Source: Ornithinimicrobium humiphilum | Lineage (GTDB): Bacteria > Actinomycetota > Actinomycetes > Actinomycetales > Dermatophilaceae | Assembly (NCBI RefSeq): GCF_006716885.1 | Contig: NZ_VFPU01000001.1 | Coordinates: 248,001 to 312,000 of the forward strand | DNA: 64,000 nucleotides | Direction of reading: 5' to 3' | Shown here: piece after piece, positions 41,939 to 51,080 of the stretch | Numbering within the stretch: the first letter of the stretch is position 1 | Layout: each line of letters starts with the position of its first letter | Notes under the pieces: generated by a model | What the model was told of the DNA's origin: nothing | The model's input: the letters and a program-made list of their open reading frames with translations, nothing else | Databases searched by the model: none | Translations under genes and position numbers: made by a program

Positions 41939-43196
41939 CGCGCAGCACCACGTCGCCCTCGCCGTTGGACGAGGTCACCCACAGGGCCCCGTCCTCGTCG
42001 ACGGTGAGCGAGCGCAGCCGGCCGTAGGTGCCGTCGAGCTCCCGCGGCCGCAGCTCGTCGACCACCTCGGTGCCGTCGACCAGCAGCAGCGTCAGCCCGC
42101 TGCCCTTGAGCTCGGCGACGGCCAGCGCGCCCTCCCAGGCGCCCCACGCCCCGCCCCGGAGGAAGGCCGCACCGCTCGTCGCCCGCGTGGGCGAGCCGCT
42201 GCTCCACACCGCCTCGACCGCGTCGGGGAAGGCGTCGAGGTCGGTCATCGGCACAGACTCGTCGTAGCCGGGGACCGGGTCCCAGCCGTAGTTGCCGCCG
42301 GGCTCCAGCACGTTGACCTCGTCGTCGACCGAGGGGCCGTGCTCGACCGACCACACGACCGGCGGGTCGGTGCCCGGCTGGACGGCCAGGCCCTGCACGT
42401 TGCGGTGGCCGTAGGTGAGGATGCGCGGGTCGGCGCCCTCGACGGAGCCGTCCGGCTCCGCCGGCCCGCCGTCGGTGGTCAGGGCCAGCACCTTGCCGCC
42501 GAGGGAGTCGAGCGCCTGCGGGTTCCGGCCGTCCGCGGCGTCGCCGGTGCCGACGAGCAGCGTGTCGTCGGGCAGCAGGAGGAGCCGGCAGCCGGCGTGA
42601 CGTCCGGAGGTCAGCGGGAGGCCGTCGACGACCACGCCGTCGCGGGTCGCGCGGGCCAGGTCCTCGTCGAGCGTCCAGCGGGTCACGCGGACGTCCGGCG
42701 CGGCGCCCGTGGGCTGCGCGGCGTGGCAGAGGAAGATCGTGCGGTCCTGCTCGAAGTCGGGCGAGACCGCCAGGCCCATGAGGCCCGCCTCGCTGCCGAC
42801 GAAGAGCTCGGGCAGGTCGAGCGCCACCTCGCGGGCCTCGGCGGGCGTCCCGGTCGGGTCGGCGGCGAGGAGCCGCCCGCCGCGCTCGGTGACCAGGGCG
42901 GTGCCGTCCGGCAGCAGCTGGACGTCCCAGGGGAGGCGAAGGCCCTCGAGGACGACCTCGACGTCGAGGGCCTCGGGTGCGGCCGGCTCCTCGGTGGGCT
43001 CCGACGAGGTCTCGCTCACCGCGTCGTCGGAGGGAGCGGTCGTCGCGGTGCCGTCGTCCGTGCCGGCCGGCGTGGTCGAGGCAGCGGGCGCGCTGGACGT
43101 GGCGGGAGGCGACGCGCTGTCGCCCTCGCCGGAGCAGGCCGTCAGGGCGAGGCCCGCGACGGCGACGACGCTGAGGAGAGGGCTGCGGCGTCCCAT
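41922..43196 (-). CDS. PQQ-dependent sugar dehydrogenase-like lipoprotein
   Basis: 424 residues: a lipoprotein signal peptide ending in the lipobox LTAC (Cys21), a long Ser/Thr/Ala/Pro linker, then a six-bladed beta-propeller (about 80-424). The soluble glucose/sorbosone dehydrogenase pattern is visible: LRLPWDVQLLPDGTALVTERGGRL, GLMGLAVSPDF, YGHRNVQGLAVQPG, EHGPSVDDEVNVLEPGGNYGW and SGAAFLRG. Family members oxidise sugars with PQQ or simply bind; no PQQ genes are in the window, so the cofactor is uncertain. Surface-exposed through lipid anchoring. Confidence 0.87.
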   Translation of the reverse strand: MGRRSPLLSVVAVAGLALTACSGEGDSASPPATSSAPAASTTPAGTDDGTATTAPSDDAVSETSSEPTEEPAAPEALDVEVVLEGLRLPWDVQLLPDGTALVTERGGRLLAADPTGTPAEAREVALDLPELFVGSEAGLMGLAVSPDFEQDRTIFLCHAAQPTGAAPDVRVTRWTLDEDLARATRDGVVVDGLPLTSGRHAGCRLLLLPDDTLLVGTGDAADGRNPQALDSLGGKVLALTTDGGPAEPDGSVEGADPRILTYGHRNVQGLAVQPGTDPPVVWSVEHGPSVDDEVNVLEPGGNYGWDPVPGYDESVPMTDLDAFPDAVEAVWSSGSPTRATSGAAFLRGGAWGAWEGALAVAELKGSGLTLLLVDGTEVVDELRPRELDGTYGRLRSLTVDEDGALWVTSSNGEGDVVLRVTPAG

Positions 43197-43219
43197 GCAG
43201 CCAGCGTAGGTCGCCTCGG

Positions 43220-43303
43220 TCCCGGCGACACGCCCGTCCGGACCGGCTCCAGCGAGCACGTGCTCGCTCGAGCCGCTCGTGCCGGGCATGTCGCCGGGAC
43301 GGA
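43220..43303. repeat. dispersed palindromic repeat, intergenic copy
   Basis: 84 bases between the sugar dehydrogenase start and the glycosyltransferase stop. Outer arms GTCCCGGCGACACGCCCG and CGGGCATGTCGCCGGGAC pair with one mismatch, and the middle AGCGAGCACGTGCTCGCT is a perfect 18-base palindrome, so the element can fold as a cruciform or long hairpin. It is homologous over its full length to 11931-12014. It may also end transcription of the glycosyltransferase gene. Confidence 0.75.
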
Positions 43304-43324
43304 TCGAACCTCTGGGTCGACCGC

Positions 43325-44581
43325 TCAGCGCAGCAGCGCCCGCTCGATCTCGGCGACCGCCCCCGCGACGCCGTCCTCCTGCCGCACGGCCTCGGCGACC
43401 TCGGCCGCCCGGGCCACGACCTCGGGCGCGAGCGCCTCCTCCAGCGACGCCCGCAGCCGGCGCTCGCCGTCGGCGCCGGCGGCGACGCCCGCGGGCACCG
43501 GCGTCCCGGCCACCCCGATCTCGTGCAGCCGACGGGCCAGGAACGGCTGGTCCATCGTGAAGGGCACCGGCACCTGCGGCCGCCCGGCCCGCAGCGCGGT
43601 CACCGACGTGCCGGCACCGGCGTGCGAGACGACCGCCGCCGTCCGCGGCATCAGCAGCTCGTGAGGGGCGTCGCCGACGAAGGCGACGTGATCGCCGTGC
43701 CCGCCCTCGTCCTCGAGTCCGGACCCCTCCTGGACCAGCACCCGGTGGCCGAGCGAGAGCGCCGCCCCGACCGCGCTCCGGAGGGCGTCGCGCACGGCCG
43801 GGAGCGTGTGCGACCCGAGGCCGACGAAGACCGGCGGTGACCCGGCCGCCAGGAAGGCCTCGACCCCGGCGGGCAGCGAGGATCCGGCCGGCAGCGGCGC
43901 CACCGGATAGCCGACGACCCGCACGTCGCGGCCACCCACCCGGCGCGGCGTGACCAGCTGCGGCGTCATCGCGACGAACGCCGGCGCGGTCATCATCTGC
44001 CACGAGGCGCGGGCGCGGGCTCGGACGCCCACGTCGACCCCGGCGGCGTCCGCCCCGCGCGGGGCCACCGCGCCCCTCGCCGAGCGCAGCACCCGCAGCC
44101 CGGCGGCGAGATTGCGCCACGAGCGGCCCTCCTCGACCGAGAAGAGGCTCGAGTCGCCCCAGACCGACGGCAGGGCCGGGACGAACATCATGAGCACCTG
44201 GCGCCGGCGCGGCCCGTCGAGGAAGAGCCCGGGCCAGGTCGCCGTGAGGGCGGTCGTGACGAAGCCGTCGTAGCGCGGCGAGAGGTCGTGCAGGGTCCGC
44301 GTCACCTCGGGCGCGAGCACGCGCGCCATCTCGCCGACCATGCCCAGCTGCCCCTCCCAGGCGTCGGGCATCCCCTCGCCCGAGAGCACGTCCTCGCGGT
44401 AGCGCTCCATGAGGTCGAACCGGACCTCCTCCGGCCGCAGCCCGCCGGCGCGGACCAGGTCGACGTAGTCGGACGTCACGGTCACGCCCACGTCGTGGCC
44501 CCGGGCGGCCAGGGCGCGGCCGACGGCGACGACCGGTTGGTAGTCGCCGCGGCTGCCGGCGGCGAGCATCGCGATCCGCAT
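43325..44581 (-). CDS. family 1 (UGT/MGT-type) glycosyltransferase
   Basis: A 418-residue GT-B enzyme. The N-terminus (MRIAMLAAGSRGDYQPVVAVGRALAARGHDV) is the acceptor domain start of UGT-like bacterial enzymes. The C-terminal half has VFVGLGSH and the nucleotide-diphosphate-sugar motif HAGAGTSVTALRAGRPQVPVPFTMDQPFLA. Such enzymes glycosylate lipids, sterols or natural products using UDP- or TDP-sugars. No biosynthetic cluster surrounds it, so the acceptor is unknown. ATG at 44581. Confidence 0.9.
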   Translation of the reverse strand: MRIAMLAAGSRGDYQPVVAVGRALAARGHDVGVTVTSDYVDLVRAGGLRPEEVRFDLMERYREDVLSGEGMPDAWEGQLGMVGEMARVLAPEVTRTLHDLSPRYDGFVTTALTATWPGLFLDGPRRRQVLMMFVPALPSVWGDSSLFSVEEGRSWRNLAAGLRVLRSARGAVAPRGADAAGVDVGVRARARASWQMMTAPAFVAMTPQLVTPRRVGGRDVRVVGYPVAPLPAGSSLPAGVEAFLAAGSPPVFVGLGSHTLPAVRDALRSAVGAALSLGHRVLVQEGSGLEDEGGHGDHVAFVGDAPHELLMPRTAAVVSHAGAGTSVTALRAGRPQVPVPFTMDQPFLARRLHEIGVAGTPVPAGVAAGADGERRLRASLEEALAPEVVARAAEVAEAVRQEDGVAGAVAEIERALLR

Positions 44582-44793
44582 ACCTCCAGTGTGGCCGCCG
44601 CGACGTCGCTGGGTCCTGCGGGCCGGACGGTCTACCCTGGTGCGCGGGGCGCGACCCGGCGCCCAGCCCGCGAGCGCGACCGGCCCCCAGCTCGGACGTC
44701 GTCGGGCGAAGGGGAGCAGTTCCTCGGGCGTCGATCGTCCCTGCGTGCACGGCCGCGGGAGGGCTGGGGCTCCGTGGCCGGGAACGAGGAACG

Positions 44794-45048
44794 ATGACCC
44801 AGGACGCCGACTTCAAGCGCCGCGTGCGCGAGCGCATGGAGCGCACCGGCGAGACCTACACCGCGGCCCGCGCCGCGCTGCGGCCCGACGCGGAGGCCGC
44901 CGAGGCCGCCCGCATGGAGCAGGAGAGGGCGGTGGCGCAGCTCTTCGACGGGCAGCGCCTGCTGCGGATCCCGACGAAGCGGCGCCGCCGGACGGTGGTG
45001 CTGCTCGAGCTGCTCTCCCGCTTCGAGCCGCGACACGTCTATCCCGAG
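44794..45048 (+). pseudogene. truncated DUF2087 domain protein
   Basis: The ATG-led frame encodes 85 residues that look genuine: an N-terminal segment [26 protein letters not shown], then the first half of a DUF2087 domain ([29 protein letters not shown]). The second half of the domain (the conserved Asn and the Asp-x-x-x-Leu-Arg-Arg block) is absent in all three frames. After residue 85 the sequence becomes the antisense of the uvrA-like gene end, and the frame stays open only as that shadow. It appears to have lost its 3' end by a deletion at the boundary near 45050. Confidence 0.6.
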
Positions 45049-45081
45049 TGCCGGCCTGGGAGGCCGTCTGGCTGCCGGGCT

Positions 45082-47523
45082 TCATCGCCGGACGCTGACG
45101 ACCCGACCGCCCTCGTCGCCGGCGCCGGGCCCCAGCTCGACGACCACGTCGGCGCTCGCCACCGCGGCCTCGTCGTGCTCGGCGACGAGCACCGTGTGCC
45201 CGGCGTCGACGAGGGTGTGGAGCTGGGCGAGCAGGCGGTGCACGTCGGCCGGGTGCAGCCCGGTCGTCGGCTCGTCGAAGAGGTAGAGCGTGGCCGCCCG
45301 CCTGCCCCGCTGCAGCTCGGTGGCCAGCTTGATCCGCTGCGCCTCGCCGCCGGACAGCTCGGTCGCGGGCTGGCCCAGCGTCAGGTAGCCCAGCCCCAGC
45401 GCCTCGAGGGCGTCCAGGGCGCGGCGGGCCGCGGGCACCTCGGCCAGCGCCTCCTGCGCCTGCACCACGGTCATCGCCAGCAGGTCGGCGACGGTACGGC
45501 CGTCCCAGGTCACCTCGAGCGTCCGGGCGTCGAAGCGTGCGCCGCGGCAGGTGGGGCAGGTCGAGTAGGTGCCGGGCAGGAAGAGCAGCTCGACCGCCAC
45601 CGCGCCCTCGCCGCCGCACGTCGGGCACTGCCCGGCGGCGGTGTTGAAGCTGAAACGGCTGGCCGTCCAGCCCCGCTCCCTGGCCTCGGGCGTGGCCGCG
45701 AAGAGCTTGCGCACGGCGTCCCACATCCCGGTGTAGGTCGCCAGGGTCGAGCGTGGCGAGCGCCCGATCGGCTTCTGCGAGATGCGCACCACGCGCCGGG
45801 GTATGCCGTCGCCCTCGCCGCGCACCTCGCCCGCGGCGGGTGCGTCCTCGGCCACCGGGGCCGGGGTGCCCTCGGTGTCGTCGCCCTCGCCGGCGTCGTC
45901 GGCGTCCGGCTGGTCCTCGACCCTGGCCAGCCGTGCGCCCGTGACGTCGTGGACCGCGTCGAGCAGGCTGGTCTTGCCCGAGCCGGAGACGCCGGTGACG
46001 ACGGTGAGCGTCCCGAGCGGCAGGTCGAGGTCGACGCCGCGCACCGTGTGGCGGGTGAGCCCGGTGAAGCGGAGCGTGCCGGTGCCCTCCCGGCGCGATG
46101 GCATACCGGGGCGGATCTCGTCGAGGTGCACCCGCTCGTGCAGGTAGCGGGCGGTGACCGAGTCCTCGACCTCGGCGAGCCGGGCGGGGGGACCGCACCA
46201 GAGGACGTGCCCGCCCTCGGCGCCGGCGCCCGGGCCGACGTCGACGACCCAGTCGCAGCGGGCGACCACGCCCATGTCGTGCTCGACCACGACGACGGTG
46301 TTGCCGGCCTCGACGAGCCGGCGCAGCAGCGCGACGAGCTGGTCGGTGTCCGCGGGGTGCAGCCCGGCCGACGGCTCGTCGAGGACGTAGACGACGCCGA
46401 AGAGACCGGAGCGCAGCGCGGTCGCGAGCCGCAGCCGCTGCAGCTCGCCGGAGGAGACGCCGCCGGTGGGGCGGCCGAGCGTGAGATGGCCCAGGCCGAG
46501 CTCCTCCATGAGGGCGAGCCGGCCGCACAGGTCCTCGAGGAGGAGCACCTCGGCCTGCTGCCGCGCGTCGCGCTCGGGGAGGACGGCGAGCTCGTCGAGG
46601 CGCCGGCGGACCGGCTCCAGCAGCCGCGTGACGGGCAGCGCGGCGGCCTCGTCGATGGCCAGGCCCTGCCAGGTGACCGCGAGGGCCTCGGTGCGCAGCC
46701 GCCGCCCGCCGCAGGTCGCGCACGGACGGGTCTCGACGAAGCGCAGCGTCCGGGCGCGCTGGGTGGCGCTGCGCGTCTCGGCCAGGGTGCGCCGCACGTA
46801 GCGGGCCGCCGAGGAGAAGGTGCCCTGGTAGGGGCGGTTGATGCGCTCGGCGTCGCGGGTGGGCACGACGGTGACGACCGGCTGCTCGTCGGTGAAGAGG
46901 ATCCACTCGCGGGTCTCCCGCGGCAGCTCGCGCCAGGGGACGTCGACGTCGTGCCCGAGCGTGGCGACGATGTCGCGGTAGTTCTTGCCGAGCCAGGCGC
47001 CGGGCCACGCGGCGACCGCGCCCTCGGCGATCGACAGCGTGTCGTCGGGCACCATCGAGGCCTCGGTCGGCTCGTGGACCACCCCGAGGCCGCCGCAGGT
47101 CGGGCAGGCGCCGTCGGGGGTGTTGGGGGAGAAGGAGTCCGAGTCGAGCCGCGCTGCGCCCTCGGGGTAGGTGCCGCACCGCGACCACAGCATCCGCAGC
47201 GTCGACCCGGTCGTCGTCACGGTGCCGACGGTCGAACGTCCGCCGAAGCCGCCGCGGCCCTGCTCCAGGGCCACCGTCGGCGGCAGTCCGCGCACGTCGC
47301 GGACCTGCGGGTCGACCGCGGTGGAGATGAGGCGGCGGGCGTAGGGCGCGACCGAGTCGAGGTAGCGGCGCTGCGCCTCTCCGTGCACCGTCCCGAAGGC
47401 CAGGCTCGACTTTCCCGACCCCGAGACCCCCGTCACCGCGACCAGCGCGTCGCGGGGCAGGTCGACGTCGACGTCCCGCAGGTTGTGCAGGCGGGCGCCC
47501 CGCACCTCGATCCGTCCGCTCAC
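45082..47523 (-). CDS. UvrA-like excinuclease ATPase (UvrA2, class II)
   Basis: 813 residues, shorter than UvrA (about 950) because the UvrB-interaction and insertion regions are reduced. Two ATPase modules are complete: Walker [10 protein letters not shown] and GVSGSGKTS, signature motifs [14 protein letters not shown] and [15 protein letters not shown], Walker [13 protein letters not shown] and [12 protein letters not shown]. Zinc-finger CPTCGG pairs are present. An acidic Asp/Ala/Glu insert follows the second Walker A. UvrA2 proteins are linked to DNA damage or drug (DNA intercalator) tolerance, not core excision repair. GTG at 47523. Confidence 0.9.
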   Translation of the reverse strand: MSGRIEVRGARLHNLRDVDVDLPRDALVAVTGVSGSGKSSLAFGTVHGEAQRRYLDSVAPYARRLISTAVDPQVRDVRGLPPTVALEQGRGGFGGRSTVGTVTTTGSTLRMLWSRCGTYPEGAARLDSDSFSPNTPDGACPTCGGLGVVHEPTEASMVPDDTLSIAEGAVAAWPGAWLGKNYRDIVATLGHDVDVPWRELPRETREWILFTDEQPVVTVVPTRDAERINRPYQGTFSSAARYVRRTLAETRSATQRARTLRFVETRPCATCGGRRLRTEALAVTWQGLAIDEAAALPVTRLLEPVRRRLDELAVLPERDARQQAEVLLLEDLCGRLALMEELGLGHLTLGRPTGGVSSGELQRLRLATALRSGLFGVVYVLDEPSAGLHPADTDQLVALLRRLVEAGNTVVVVEHDMGVVARCDWVVDVGPGAGAEGGHVLWCGPPARLAEVEDSVTARYLHERVHLDEIRPGMPSRREGTGTLRFTGLTRHTVRGVDLDLPLGTLTVVTGVSGSGKTSLLDAVHDVTGARLARVEDQPDADDAGEGDDTEGTPAPVAEDAPAAGEVRGEGDGIPRRVVRISQKPIGRSPRSTLATYTGMWDAVRKLFAATPEARERGWTASRFSFNTAAGQCPTCGGEGAVAVELLFLPGTYSTCPTCRGARFDARTLEVTWDGRTVADLLAMTVVQAQEALAEVPAARRALDALEALGLGYLTLGQPATELSGGEAQRIKLATELQRGRRAATLYLFDEPTTGLHPADVHRLLAQLHTLVDAGHTVLVAEHDEAAVASADVVVELGPGAGDEGGRVVSVRR

Positions 47524-47598
47524 GCGGTCAGGGTATGGCGTTGACCACAGTTCGGGCGGATCGGGAACATGGTTGAAGTGTCACCCATTGGACCAGAC

Positions 47599-48150
47599 AT
47601 GACTTTCCCCAGGATCGGCGTCGTCGTCAGCACCACCCGCCCTGCCCGGATCGGCCCGAAGGTGGCCGGCTGGATCACCGGGCTCGCCCCCTACGGCACG
47701 GAGGTCGAGCTCGTCGACCTCGCCGCCATCGGCCTGCCCTTCCTGGCCGACGGTCAGATGCCGTCCGCGGGTGAGTACGACCAGCCCAGCACCATCGCCT
47801 GGTCCGAGCGCGTGCGCTCCTACGACGCCCTCATCCTCACGGTCGCCGAGTACAACGGCGGCTACCCGGCCGTCCTCAAGAACGCCCTCGACACCCTCCA
47901 CGCCGAGTGGAAGGGTCTGCCGGTCGGCGTCGTCGGCTACGGCTGGGGCGGCGCGGCCGCCGCCACCGGTGCCCTCGCGACCGTCCTCGACCGCCTGCAG
48001 ACCCTCCGCCTCGACGGCCCGGGCCTGCGCTTCGGCGAGGACCTCACCCCCGAGGGCGAGATCCTCGAGAACGCCCCCGAGGAGGCCGTGCGCGGCCTCT
48101 ACGACCAGCTGGTCGCCGCCGCCCGCGAGTCGGCCTCCGCCTCCGTCTGA
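47599..48150 (+). CDS. NAD(P)H-dependent FMN reductase family protein
   Basis: A 183-residue flavodoxin-fold oxidoreductase. The phosphate-binding loop STTRPARIGPKVAGW and the FMN/isoalloxazine segment EYNGGYPAVLKNALDTL are the family signatures. Such enzymes reduce free flavin, quinones or azo compounds using NAD(P)H. ATG at 47599 is preferred over one ten codons earlier because it starts immediately before the first strand (FPRIGVVVS). It is divergent from the UvrA2 gene. Confidence 0.88.
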   Translation: MTFPRIGVVVSTTRPARIGPKVAGWITGLAPYGTEVELVDLAAIGLPFLADGQMPSAGEYDQPSTIAWSERVRSYDALILTVAEYNGGYPAVLKNALDTLHAEWKGLPVGVVGYGWGGAAAATGALATVLDRLQTLRLDGPGLRFGEDLTPEGEILENAPEEAVRGLYDQLVAAARESASASV

Positions 48151-48204
48151 GCCCCTGACCCTCGGGTCCTCGCGCGGACGGCGCCGGTCGGACAGACTGT
48201 CGCC

Positions 48205-48564
48205 ATGAGCGAGGACACTCCCCGACCCCTGCACGTCGACATGGTGACCGTCGACTGCGAGGACCCGAGGGCCCTGGCCGGCTTCTGGGCGCAGGCGCTG
48301 CACACGGAGATCGGCATGGACACCCCCGACTTCGTCATCCTGCGCGGCCGCCCGCGGCTGGCCTTCCAGCGCGTCGACGACCCCACGCCCGGCAAGAACC
48401 GGATGCACCTCGACCTCTCCGGCGGCGACCGCGAGGCGGAGGTCGAGCGGCTCGTCGGCCTCGGCGCCGAGATCGTCGAGCAGCAGGGCGACGACGACTT
48501 CCGCTGGAGGGTGCTGCGCGACCCCGCCGGCAACGTCTTCTGCGTCTCCGACCCGCACGGCTGA
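48205..48564 (+). CDS. VOC-fold glyoxalase-like protein
   Basis: A 119-residue single VOC module pair: HVDMVTVDCEDPRALAGFWAQAL, RPRLAFQRVDDPTPGKNRMHLDL and the last strand RVLRDPAGNVFCVSD. This is the common actinobacterial glyoxalase-like subfamily of unknown substrate. It follows the FMN reductase by 54 bases on the same strand. Confidence 0.85.
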   Translation: MSEDTPRPLHVDMVTVDCEDPRALAGFWAQALHTEIGMDTPDFVILRGRPRLAFQRVDDPTPGKNRMHLDLSGGDREAEVERLVGLGAEIVEQQGDDDFRWRVLRDPAGNVFCVSDPHG

Positions 48565-48634
48565 GGCGCGACCTCCCCGGCCCCCGCCCCGGGGACGTGG
48601 TGCGGCCACCCGGCGCACCCCATACCCTGCCGGT

Positions 48635-49303
48635 GTGACTCCTCCGAATGCGACCGCCACCCCGCTCGTCCTGCTGCACGCGGGCGGGCAGGCGCCCATG
48701 GCGTGGGAGGACGTCGTGGTGCGGCTCTACGGCTCGCGCCGGCTGCTCACGCCGTGGGTGCCGGGGCTGAAGCCGACCGAGCGCGCGCCCGTGCCGATGG
48801 CCGACGCCGCGGCCGCGCTCGACCAGACGCTCATGCTCGAGGGGCTGCAGCAGGTCGACCTGTGCGGGGTGTCCTACGGGGCGATGGTCGCCGCGCAGCT
48901 TGCCGCCGACTTCCCCGAGCGGGTGCGGCGGCTGGTGCTCGTCGGCGGGCAGGTGCGGCCGCCGAGGTCGGTGCTGCGGATGCAGAAGGTGCTGCTGCGG
49001 ATGATCCCGCGCTCGCGCTTCGTCGACATGGGCGTGTCCAAGGAGCAGGTGCTGCGCAGCCAGGAGGTGGTGCGCGCCCTGGACCTGACCGACGCGCTGC
49101 CGCGGATCACGGCCCGCACCCTGGTGGTGGTCGGGGCCAAGGACCTCGCCAACCAGGCCGGGGCCCGGGCGCTCGCCGACGGGATCGCCGGTGCGAGCCT
49201 GCGCGTCGTCGAGGGCGCGGGGCACCTGGTCAACACCGAGAAGCCCGAGGAGCTGACGACCATCCTCACCGACTTCCTCGACGCGCTGGAGCCGACGGGC
49301 TGA
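48635..49303 (+). CDS. alpha/beta-hydrolase
   Basis: A 222-residue hydrolase: oxyanion strand PLVLLHAGGQ, nucleophile elbow GVSYGAM (Ser at about 90), acid Asp in VVGAKD, and catalytic His in GAGHLVN. It is short for the fold, with a small cap. The GTG at 48635 is used. Substrate unknown; likely a small ester. Its stop lies directly next to the convergent enoyl-CoA hydratase stop. Confidence 0.83.
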   Translation: MTPPNATATPLVLLHAGGQAPMAWEDVVVRLYGSRRLLTPWVPGLKPTERAPVPMADAAAALDQTLMLEGLQQVDLCGVSYGAMVAAQLAADFPERVRRLVLVGGQVRPPRSVLRMQKVLLRMIPRSRFVDMGVSKEQVLRSQEVVRALDLTDALPRITARTLVVVGAKDLANQAGARALADGIAGASLRVVEGAGHLVNTEKPEELTTILTDFLDALEPTG

Positions 49304-50092
49304 TCAGCCCTTCCTCGGCGCGGCTCCGCCGGGCAGCCCGCTGCGGTCCATCCGCGCCAGCAGGCCCAGCTGGGCGAGGCGCTCGCGGCGGAAGGTCGCC
49401 CGCGCCGACGCGCCGTAGGCCCGGTCGAGCAACCGCTTGCCCCGGGCCACCGCCTCGCGGTCGTGGACCACGATCTGGGAGACGAGGTCGGAGGCCGCGG
49501 CCACCGGGTCCTCGGCGAGCCGCGTGACGAGCCCGATCCGGTGGGCCTCGTCGCCGCTGACCGTGCGCGCCGTGAGCGTCAGGTCCTTGGCGACGTCGAG
49601 CCCGACGACCTCGACGAGCGAGCGGGTGCCGGACATGTCGGGCACCAGGCCCCAGCGGGTCTCGCGGACCGACCACGCGGCGTCCGGCGTGCTGATGCGG
49701 AAGTCGGCGCCGAGCGCCAGCTGCAGCCCTCCGCCGAGGCAGTGGCCGTGGACGGCCGCGGCCACCGGCACGGGCAGCCGGCGCCAGGCCCAGCAGGCCT
49801 CCTGGAAGACGTTGGTGCCCCGCAGCCCGGGGACGAAGCGGCGTGCGATGCCCTGGGGATCGCGCAGCGCGGTCCCGAGGTCCATCCCGGCGCAGAAGGC
49901 GTCCCCCTCGCCGGAGAGGACGACCGCCCGCACGTCGGGCCGCCGGCGCAGCTGCCGGGCGGTCGAGACGAGCGCGTCGAGCATGGGCAGGGTCAGGGCG
50001 TTGAGCTTGTCGGGACGGGACAGGCGGACGGCGGCGACCCCGTCCACCACCTCGCAGGTGACGTCCCCCTGCTGCATGGTGTGCGGCGGCAT
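49304..50092 (-). CDS. enoyl-CoA hydratase/isomerase family protein
   Basis: A 262-residue crotonase. The oxyanion-hole strands VVLSGEGDAFCAGMDL and VHGHCLGGGLQLALGADFRI are clear; ETRWGLVPDMSGTRSL carries the region where hydratases keep a catalytic Glu. The set of residues differs from classical EchA hydratases at the second Glu, so the reaction may be isomerisation or hydrolysis. ATG at 50092; a second Met five residues later is an alternative. No beta-oxidation partner is adjacent. Confidence 0.85.
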   Translation of the reverse strand: MPPHTMQQGDVTCEVVDGVAAVRLSRPDKLNALTLPMLDALVSTARQLRRRPDVRAVVLSGEGDAFCAGMDLGTALRDPQGIARRFVPGLRGTNVFQEACWAWRRLPVPVAAAVHGHCLGGGLQLALGADFRISTPDAAWSVRETRWGLVPDMSGTRSLVEVVGLDVAKDLTLTARTVSGDEAHRIGLVTRLAEDPVAAASDLVSQIVVHDREAVARGKRLLDRAYGASARATFRRERLAQLGLLARMDRSGLPGGAAPRKG

Positions 50093-50174
50093 GCCCGGGA
50101 CTCTCCCACAGGGCGTCGGGAAAGGGCGCGCACACCTCGTCGCCCCGCGTGTCAGGTCCGCGCTCCGGTCAGCG

Positions 50175-51059
50175 TCACAGACCGAGGAACTCCCGGATCG
50201 CCGGCAGCTCGCGCCGTGCCTGCGCGAGACCCGCCTGGTGGCTGGCGCGGAGCCTCGCGACGTCGCGGGTGCTGTTGCTCACCGGCATGTGGTCGGGGGC
50301 GAAGACGTAGGCCCGGCCCGCCCGCTCCAGCTCCAGCACCTGCTCGCGCATCGCGTTGTAGTGGGCCGGCCGCTGCCGCAGCGCCTCGGCGACCGAGGGG
50401 AGGGTGCGGAAGTGGCGCCGGACGTACCAGTCGCCGCGCGAGGGCGTCTTGACGTAGCCGCGCTCGCGGGTGAGCACGACGAGGAACTTCTCGTAGCCGT
50501 CGGCCTGCGCGGCGTCGAGGGGGATGCCGCCGCTCGGCCCCAGCGCTCCGTCGACGTAGACCTCGCCGTCGATCGTCACCGGTGGCATGACGACCGGCAT
50601 GGTCGAGGACGCCCGGATGCGGATCATGAGCTCGGTCAGCGAGGGCAGGTCCTCCCGGCCCCAGTAGACGGGCTCGCCGCGGGTGGCGTTGAACCCGCCG
50701 ATCCGCACCGTCGCCGGGTTGGCCGACCAGGTCTCCCAGTCGAAGGGCAGAGCAGCACCGGGCAGACCGGTCTCCTCGTAGATGTACTGCGCGTTGAAGA
50801 GACCCTGGCCGCGGAGAAACGTGCGCCAGTCGCCGAAGCGCGGGTCCGCCGCGAAGTCGGTGAAGCTGTGCCGCGCCCGCCACGGGTCGCGCGAGACGTA
50901 GTTGCAGGTGTTGCTCGAGCCCGCGGAGATGCCACCGACCCAGGGGAGGTGGATGTCCGCCTCGAGCAGCGCGACGAGCAGTCCGGAGGTGTAGGACGCG
51001 CGCATGCCACCGCCCTCGAAGACGAGGGCGGTGTCGGTCACCTTGCTGGTCAGCGCCAC
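50175..51059 (-). CDS. patatin-like phospholipase
   Basis: 294 residues with the patatin hallmarks: oxyanion loop FEGGGMRASYTSG, nucleophile GISAGSSN (Ser at about residue 47), and catalytic Asp in VYVDGALGPSGGIPL. It is a Ser-Asp dyad lipid hydrolase, similar in length to bacterial YjjU-type proteins (DUF6363 C-terminal part), without a signal peptide. GTG at 51059. Confidence 0.92.
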   Translation of the reverse strand: MALTSKVTDTALVFEGGGMRASYTSGLLVALLEADIHLPWVGGISAGSSNTCNYVSRDPWRARHSFTDFAADPRFGDWRTFLRGQGLFNAQYIYEETGLPGAALPFDWETWSANPATVRIGGFNATRGEPVYWGREDLPSLTELMIRIRASSTMPVVMPPVTIDGEVYVDGALGPSGGIPLDAAQADGYEKFLVVLTRERGYVKTPSRGDWYVRRHFRTLPSVAEALRQRPAHYNAMREQVLELERAGRAYVFAPDHMPVSNSTRDVARLRASHQAGLAQARRELPAIREFLGL

Positions 51060-51080
51060 CCTGCGAGGGTATGCCGCGTG

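Noticed and set aside
44794-47544. 916-codon plus-strand ORF beginning with a DUF2087-like N-terminus
   Set aside because: Only the first 85 codons look genuine; the rest is the antisense shadow of the UvrA-like gene.
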